The notes below the pieces were generated by a model that made no database searches, was not told the DNA's origin, and saw nothing but the letters and a program-made list of their open reading frames with translations. From contig OZ242258.1 of assembly GCA_965207025.1 (NCBI GenBank), forward strand, positions 3,534,001 through 3,598,000: a stretch of DNA of 64,000 nt, in the 5' to 3' direction. Positions 59,322 through 64,000 of the stretch are shown one piece after another; position 1 is the first letter of the stretch; every line of letters begins with the position of its first letter. The translations under genes were made by a program, and so were the position numbers. Source of the stretch: Bin87 sp034423595 (lineage in GTDB: Bacteria; Chloroflexota; Dehalococcoidia; Lucifugimonadales; UBA3495).

Positions 59322-59702
59322 ATGCCCTTCCGCGAACCTTTGCCGGTGAATTGCCCACCGTCTGAAGCCGTAGAAATTGCAGAGCCGCCCCGCACGGTAT
59401 ATCGCATTGTACGACACAACCCGCCCGTGGATGCGGACTTTAGGTCGCAACGCGCGATGTTTCCCGACCGTCCTTTTCCTGATGTCTCGGAATGTCTGGC
59501 GCGCGGAGTTTCAGTTCATGACGACATCGGAGACGCTCAATTGCTATTGAATATGCGAAACTTTCGCGGTTGTATAATCTGTCAGGTCAATTTGAACCGT
59601 GGCGCCGGATACATTCAGCAGACCGGACGACGTTCGCATTTCACTTGGTGGCCACTGGCTGACTGCGATATTACGGCCAATTGCCTGGTGGTAGCGTTAT
59701 GA
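59322..59702 (+). CDS. Protein of unknown function, first gene of a coupled pair
   Basis: 126 residues: Pro-rich start, then TVYRIVRHNPPVDADFRSQR, ARGVSVHDDIGDAQLLLNMR, and an ending that resembles a small alpha/beta domain. The R-x-NPP and GVSVHDD pattern recalls proteins with an ADP-ribosylation-like or immunity-like fold, but I cannot name a family. Its TGA overlaps the ATG of the next gene (ATGA), so both are co-translated. Confidence 0.6.
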   Translation: MPFREPLPVNCPPSEAVEIAEPPRTVYRIVRHNPPVDADFRSQRAMFPDRPFPDVSECLARGVSVHDDIGDAQLLLNMRNFRGCIICQVNLNRGAGYIQQTGRRSHFTWWPLADCDITANCLVVAL

Positions 59703-60106
59703 AAATGGCACAACTTACCGCAACGCTTTTGTACTACGATGGCGTCCAAGTATTTGAGGGCAGCGATGACAGTGGAAACTGCTACTTGGGGGCGCTGATC
59801 GACTCAGCGCCGGATGCAGATCGTTATCTGGTAACTCGGGTTCTGCCGGAGCAATTGCGCGAATTAAGGGCCGGCGCTTGTGATCTCCGGGCTGCCCTGC
59901 TGGAAGGCTCGTATAGTGCCTGGTATCTCGCTTGCGTGAACGACAATTTTGCTACTCCTTTTGCGTTGGAACGCCAGCAGAGTATGTTGCTCGATCATGA
60001 CTACCTTCCGGAGAATGGCGTCCTGTTGGCTGGAGACGGAATTGATAATGATGTGGAGTTTCAACAGCCTCTGAGCGAAGTCATCTGGCGAAACCCCGTC
60101 GATTAA
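59699..60106 (+). CDS. Protein of unknown function, second gene of a coupled pair (DUF6575-like)
   Basis: 135 residues: QLTATLLYYDGVQVFEGSDD, NCYLGALIDSAPDADRYLVT, LRELRAGACDLRAALLEGSY. The YYDGPxVF-like opening and the RAGxxDLR stretch resemble DUF6575-type proteins, from memory and not verified. The start overlaps the previous gene. A possible small toxin-antitoxin or signalling pair, without direct evidence. Confidence 0.6.
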   Translation: MKMAQLTATLLYYDGVQVFEGSDDSGNCYLGALIDSAPDADRYLVTRVLPEQLRELRAGACDLRAALLEGSYSAWYLACVNDNFATPFALERQQSMLLDHDYLPENGVLLAGDGIDNDVEFQQPLSEVIWRNPVD

Positions 60107-60140
60107 GCAGAACGCCAGTGCCCCGACTATTTCAGCAACG

Positions 60141-61409
60141 ATGAGCGCCTCCACGCCCGTCGCCTACGGCGACCTGCCGCCCCGCTATCATCGGTGGAAG
60201 TGGCAGATCCTCATATCCTTCTGCGCCTTCTACCTGTTCGTCTATACCGGGCGGTTCAACTTCTGGCCCACGTCGCCCCTGATCAAGGACGACCTGCTCC
60301 TCACCAACATCGAAATCGGCATCATCAACGCCATGCTCCTGTGGGGCTTCATGCTGGGCGACCTGGTGCATGGCCGGATGTCGGAAGCCTACGGCCTGCG
60401 CCTGTGGGTCATGCTGGGCGCGATCTTCACCACCGTATTCAACTGGGGCGCGTCCTTCGGCACATCGGCCCTCACCTTTGCCATCCCCTGGGGTTTGGCC
60501 GGATTTGTCAACGCCGCCTGCTGGTCTCCGGCCATCAGCATGATCAGCCAGTGGTGGCCCCGGCGCGAGCGCGGCATCGCCATGGGCATCCTGGGCACAG
60601 TAACCGGCGGCGCGATGCTGCTGATGTGGTGGCTCAGCAGTTGGGTCGCTGCCGAATGGGGTTGGCGCGCCGCCTTCCGCTATCCGCCGCTGATGATCGC
60701 GGCGCTGGGCATCGTCTTCTACTTCATGACCCGCGACCGGCCCCGCGATGCCGGCCTGCCCGAGTACATCGAGGAAGACCAAATCTCAGCGGAACCTGAA
60801 TCGGTGAGCGACGAGGAACTCAAGGGGTTCGGCCCCTACAAGCTGCTGCTCACCAACTCGCGTTTCCAACTGGCTTGCCACGTCAAGGGCCTGGAGAACG
60901 TAGCGCGCTACGGACTCACCACCTGGGTGCCCCTGTACTACTTCGAGGCCGGTGGCCTGGACATCACCCAGACCGTCCTCATCACCTTCCTGCTGCCCCT
61001 GGGCTATCTCATCGCGCCGCCGGCGGCTGGGTTCATTTCCGACAAGCTGCTGGGCAGCCGGCGGCGTCCGTTGGTGCTCGCGTCCTGCTTCTTCTCCGCC
61101 GCCGCGCTGGTGGTCATCGCGCTGGCCTCGCCGTCCAACGCCTGGCTGGGCGCGGCGTTGATGCTGTGGGGCGGCGTCAGCATGGGCGTGTCGCTCATCT
61201 CCACCATCTCCGTGGACCTCTCGGGCCGCAAGATGGCCGGCACCGGCGCTGGCGTCCTGGATGCTCACGGCTACCTCTACGCCGGCGCCCAGGCGCTCAT
61301 CTTCAGCGTCCTGCTGGACATGGCCGGCAGCCCCTGGCCCATCGTTTTCCTGGTGATGGCCGCCACCCGCCTCATCTCCGCCGCCATGATCAGCCGGGTG
61401 CGGGTGTGA
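60141..61409 (+). CDS. MFS transporter, organophosphate:phosphate antiporter-like (GlpT/UhpT group)
   Basis: 422 residues with 12 membrane helices. RYHRWKWQILISFCAFYLFV and TGRFNFWPTSPLIKDDL match the GlpT/UhpT branch, in which a conserved Arg in helix 1 (TGRFNF) binds phosphate. The central loop after helix 6 is acidic and GPYKLLLTN opens the second half. Known relatives exchange sugar phosphates or glycerol-3-phosphate for phosphate; here the substrate is a guess. Confidence 0.87.
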   Translation: MSASTPVAYGDLPPRYHRWKWQILISFCAFYLFVYTGRFNFWPTSPLIKDDLLLTNIEIGIINAMLLWGFMLGDLVHGRMSEAYGLRLWVMLGAIFTTVFNWGASFGTSALTFAIPWGLAGFVNAACWSPAISMISQWWPRRERGIAMGILGTVTGGAMLLMWWLSSWVAAEWGWRAAFRYPPLMIAALGIVFYFMTRDRPRDAGLPEYIEEDQISAEPESVSDEELKGFGPYKLLLTNSRFQLACHVKGLENVARYGLTTWVPLYYFEAGGLDITQTVLITFLLPLGYLIAPPAAGFISDKLLGSRRRPLVLASCFFSAAALVVIALASPSNAWLGAALMLWGGVSMGVSLISTISVDLSGRKMAGTGAGVLDAHGYLYAGAQALIFSVLLDMAGSPWPIVFLVMAATRLISAAMISRVRV

Positions 61410-61465
61410 CACATCACCGTAGCCGCTTTAATCTTTGCCCGTGCTAGAATAAGGCCAACCCACGC

Positions 61466-61471
61466 TATAAT
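61466..61471 (+). promoter_or_regulatory. TATAAT -10 element for the PaREP1-like gene
   Basis: Perfect TATAAT, 13 bases before the ATG at 61484, giving a very short leader. Confidence 0.5.
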
Positions 61472-61483
61472 TGAGGGCATATC

Positions 61484-61843
61484 ATGGCGGCTGAAAGGTA
61501 TCATGCGGCGAGCAGGAAATTGCTGGCGCAAGGACGTGAGGAACTGGCCGCCGGTGATGTACGCCAAGCTTCCGAGAAAGGCTGGGGCGCCGCCGCTCAG
61601 ATTGTCAAGTCGGTGGCCGAACGGCGTGGCTGGGAGCACCGCGGGCACGGTTATTTGCACTTGGCGGTACGATGGCTGCGGGAGGAAACCAGCGACCCGG
61701 AGATACGCCGGCTTTTCCAAGTGGCCAACAGCCTCCACGTCAACTACTACGAGGACTGGGAGGACGCTCAAAACGTAGCCGAAGGTTTGGATGACGTAGA
61801 ACGGTTCCTGGACAAACTGGAACCGCTGGCATCGCCTATTTAA
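61484..61843 (+). CDS. PaREP1-like (HEPN-type) protein
   Basis: 119 residues, all helical: LLAQGREELAAGDVRQASEK, GWGAAAQIVKSVAERRGW, then SLHVNYYEDWEDAQNVAEGL. This is the pattern of PaREP1/HEPN-related proteins (conserved QAxEKxWGAAAQ and LHxNFYE), often found near nucleotidyltransferases or toxins. No partner gene is directly adjacent. The leader is very short. Confidence 0.8.
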   Translation: MAAERYHAASRKLLAQGREELAAGDVRQASEKGWGAAAQIVKSVAERRGWEHRGHGYLHLAVRWLREETSDPEIRRLFQVANSLHVNYYEDWEDAQNVAEGLDDVERFLDKLEPLASPI

Positions 61844-61929
61844 TATGGCCTCGGCGCGGCGTACTCGTAGGTAGGACTACTGGTGATCTCGTAGCCCTCT
61901 GACGCCAGGTGTGGCAGTTCTTCTCTTCG

Positions 61930-62331
61930 TCAATCCACATTGCTGCCGGTCAATTCGTAGCCATTGCGTTCGCCCCAATCCAGCCACGCCTGGGCCATTT
62001 CTCTGATGCGCCCTCGGCTTTCGGGCGGTACGGGCCTCGCTCCGGTTATCTGTTGTAAGGCTTCAAACCAGTGGCCTCCCTGAGCGCGCATCCTCTCAAG
62101 GATCAGCGGCACGATAGGTTCTCCCATGCTGATGATTTCCTGGAGGGCAGGGTGCGCATTTATACGCTCTGAGTTCGACAGGAAGAAGGTCTCTTCCTCC
62201 CACCGCTCGGCCAACGCTTCAAAGCGTTCCCGGTCGGCCGGTTCGATTTCCGCCGCGTCGCCATGCTTGGCATCGACCGGCCTGCCGGGCTGCGACGACG
62301 CTGACGTTGGTTGCGATGACGACATGCTCAC
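61930..62331 (-). CDS. Conserved-looking protein of unknown function
   Basis: 133 residues: a Ser/Gln-rich start, then FEALAERWEEETFFLSNSER, HPALQEIISMGEPIVPLILE, HWFEALQQITGARPVPPESR and a basic end. It looks like a small helical domain; I recall similar proteins near restriction or phage-like genes but cannot assign a family. Divergent from the restriction-methylase gene. Confidence 0.7.
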   Translation of the reverse strand: MSMSSSQPTSASSQPGRPVDAKHGDAAEIEPADRERFEALAERWEEETFFLSNSERINAHPALQEIISMGEPIVPLILERMRAQGGHWFEALQQITGARPVPPESRGRIREMAQAWLDWGERNGYELTGSNVD

Positions 62332-62399
62332 GGTGATAACCCTCCAACCGGATTGCGCCTCTGCCCCATTCTAGCACCCTTGCACATAGCCTCATGCAA

Positions 62400-62405
62400 T
62401 ATAAT
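62400..62405 (+). promoter_or_regulatory. TATAAT -10 element for the restriction-methylase gene
   Basis: Perfect TATAAT 40 bases upstream of the ATG at 62445; CGAGGA lies just before the start. Confidence 0.45.
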
Positions 62406-62444
62406 CCCCCTTGAACGGCGACGAGCCAAACCAACGAGGACACT

Positions 62445-64000
62445 ATGCCGGCCACCAACCCAACATCCGCCGTCGCGGCCTACTTCACCGAACTGCGCCG
62501 GATTCAGGCGTCCGGCGGCGCAACCGGCGAACGCTCCGCCTACGGCGCGTTGACCGACCTGCTCAACGCGGTGGGGGACACCCTGCGCCCCAAAGTCTTC
62601 TGCGTGCCCGAACTCGCCGACCAGGGCGCCGGCCATCCCGACTTCGGACTCTACACCACGCGCCAGACCCAACGCGCCCGCGACCAGCGTCAACGTCGCG
62701 GTCAACTCCCCGAGCGCGGTGTGGTAGAGGTCAAGCCCGCCGCTGACGACGCCTGGCTCACCGCCGACGGCGAGCAGGTCAGCCGCTACTGGCAGCGTTA
62801 CCGCCAGGTCCTGGTCACCAATACCCGTGACTTCGTGATGGTGGGCGAGGACGCCAACGGCCAGCCCGTCCGTCTGGAAACCTTCCGTCTGGCCGATTCG
62901 GCGGCGGACTTTGCGGAACGGCTGGAACACCCCCGCGCCTTCGCCAATGAGGTCGGCGTCGGTTTGGGCGAATACCTGTGCCGCGCCCTGTCCAACGCGG
63001 CGTCGCTAGCCGAACCGAAAGACCTGGCCTGGCTGCTGGCCTCCTACGCCCGTGACGGACTGGCCCGCGTGGAACGCGCCGGCGACCCCGCGTCGCTGGC
63101 CGCCGTGCGTTCCGCGTTGGAGGAATCCCTGGGCGTGCGCTTTGAGGGCGACCGGGGCGCGGCCTTCTTCCGCTCCACCCTGGTGCAGACCCTGTTCTAC
63201 GGAGTCTTTTCGGCGTGGGCCCTGTGGGCCAGGCAGACGCCGGCGCCGGCCGCGCCCTTCGACTGGCGCACTGCCGTTTGGCACCTGCGCGCCCCGGTGC
63301 TCCGCGCCCTGTTCCAGCAGCTTTCCGATCCTGGACGCCTGCAACCCCTGGGCCTGGTGGAAGTGCTGGACTGGGCCGCCGCTGCGCTGAACCGGGTCAA
63401 CCGCGCCGACTTCTTCGCCCGCTTCCGCGAGGGCGAGGCCGTGCCCTACTTCTATGAACCCTTCTTGCAGGCTTTCGACCCCGACCTGCGCAAGCAACTT
63501 GGCGTCTGGTACACCCCTGCCGAAGTCGTGCGCTACATGGTCGCCCGCGTTGACCGCGCCCTGAAGGACGACCTCGGAATTGCCGACGGCCTCGCCGCCG
63601 ACAACGTCTATGTGCTGGACCCCTGCTGCGGCACCGGCGCGTATCTGGCCGAAACCCTGCGCCGCATCGCCGCCAACCTGGAGGGCAAGGGCCTGGGCGC
63701 GCTGGCCGGCGCCCGCGTCAAGCAGGCCGCCACGCAGCGGGTGTTCGGCTTTGAGATCATGCCCGCCCCCTACGTCGTCGCCCACTTGCAGGTCGGCCTG
63801 GCCATGCAGGAGTTGGGCGCGCCGCTGTCGGAGGATGACGATAGCGAGCGGGCCGGCGTCTTCCTCACCAACGCGCTGACCGGATGGGAGCCGGCGGTGC
63901 AGAAGCCGCTGCCCTTCCCCGAGCTGGAGGAGGAACGGGACCGCGCCGAACGGGTCAAGCAGGATACCCCCGTGCTGGTCATCATCGGCAACCCGCCCTA
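62445..64000 (+). CDS. Type IIG/ISP-like restriction-modification enzyme, 3'-truncated by window edge
   Basis: At least 518 residues, open to the window end. An N-terminal PD-(D/E)XK nuclease is suggested by GHPDFGLYT and GVVEVKPA. Helical residues about 150-350 follow, then the N6-adenine methyltransferase: QLGVWYTPAEVVRYMV, SAM motif DPCCGTGAYL near 390, and the catalytic NPPY at the very end. No helicase motif is seen in the visible part, so a type IIG single-chain enzyme fits better than a typical type ISP. The specificity region lies beyond the window. Confidence 0.88.
   Translation, partial: MPATNPTSAVAAYFTELRRIQASGGATGERSAYGALTDLLNAVGDTLRPKVFCVPELADQGAGHPDFGLYTTRQTQRARDQRQRRGQLPERGVVEVKPAADDAWLTADGEQVSRYWQRYRQVLVTNTRDFVMVGEDANGQPVRLETFRLADSAADFAERLEHPRAFANEVGVGLGEYLCRALSNAASLAEPKDLAWLLASYARDGLARVERAGDPASLAAVRSALEESLGVRFEGDRGAAFFRSTLVQTLFYGVFSAWALWARQTPAPAAPFDWRTAVWHLRAPVLRALFQQLSDPGRLQPLGLVEVLDWAAAALNRVNRADFFARFREGEAVPYFYEPFLQAFDPDLRKQLGVWYTPAEVVRYMVARVDRALKDDLGIADGLAADNVYVLDPCCGTGAYLAETLRRIAANLEGKGLGALAGARVKQAATQRVFGFEIMPAPYVVAHLQVGLAMQELGAPLSEDDDSERAGVFLTNALTGWEPAVQKPLPFPELEEERDRAERVKQDTPVLVIIGNPP

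Overview
The window is GC-rich bacterial DNA, most likely from a Chloroflexota genome (SAR202/Dehalococcoidia-like). This is inferred from gene content: an LLM-class F420-type oxidoreductase, the SCO1664/DUF3090 gene pair, a CoxMSL-type molybdenum hydroxylase, several MFS carriers, many Uma2-family genes, and short-leader or leaderless TATAAT promoters. No rRNA or tRNA gene was recognised, so the assignment stays an inference.

Layout. 1-12.1 kb: a 2-hydroxyacid dehydrogenase (cut by the window edge), an MFS carrier, a Uma2 protein, a molybdate ABC importer (modABC), a HAD phosphatase, the SCO1664/DUF3090 pair and a YifB/ComM ATPase. 12.2-17.7 kb: a type I restriction-modification module (HsdR plus a fused HsdM-HsdS) and a GxxExxY protein, each bracketed by the same dispersed repeat. 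17.8-24.3 kb: unknown and DUF3500 proteins, a GYD protein, an orphan peptide-type solute-binding lipoprotein and a ThDP enzyme. 24.4-27.6 kb: a HicB gene with a truncated HicA, an AT-richer two-gene operon of unknown function, and an intact HicB-like/HicB/HicA cluster. 27.7-38.8 kb: a seven-Asp-box propeller, a repeat-rich gap, Uma2 genes, a hydrolase, oxidoreductases, GNAT, Nudix and a MoaD-like carrier. 39.2-42.2 kb: a defence-like island with a truncated methyltransferase/Mrr gene, a TIR-like protein, a DUF3800 protein and a strongly self-complementary segment. 42.3-50.8 kb: cytochrome c, duplicated GNATs around a HEPN-like pair, and molybdenum hydroxylase genes interrupted by a DUF433/DUF5615 toxin-antitoxin pair and two other genes. 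51-55 kb: tandem GNATs, one fused to a HicB-like domain next to HicA/HicB, and an MFS carrier. 55-64 kb: a partial duplication of that carrier's 5' end, a broken LRR lipoprotein gene, VOC, MFS, a PaREP1-like protein and a type IIG/ISP-like restriction-methylase running off the edge.

How it works together. The metabolic core has a molybdenum theme: uptake (ModABC), a MoaD-like sulfur carrier and a three-subunit Mo hydroxylase. Around it lies a dense accessory load of two restriction systems, one methylase remnant, at least three HicAB-type loci, a PIN-like pair, a HEPN-like pair, a TIR/DUF3800 cassette and six Uma2 genes.

Several families of short dispersed repeats sit between genes, often right after stop codons and at breakpoints of truncated genes. 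They look like the substrate for rearrangement here. The best candidates for something not well described are the TIR-like/DUF3800 cassette with its structured 3' segment, the HicB-GNAT fusion locus, and the two-gene operon at 24.7-26.5 kb.
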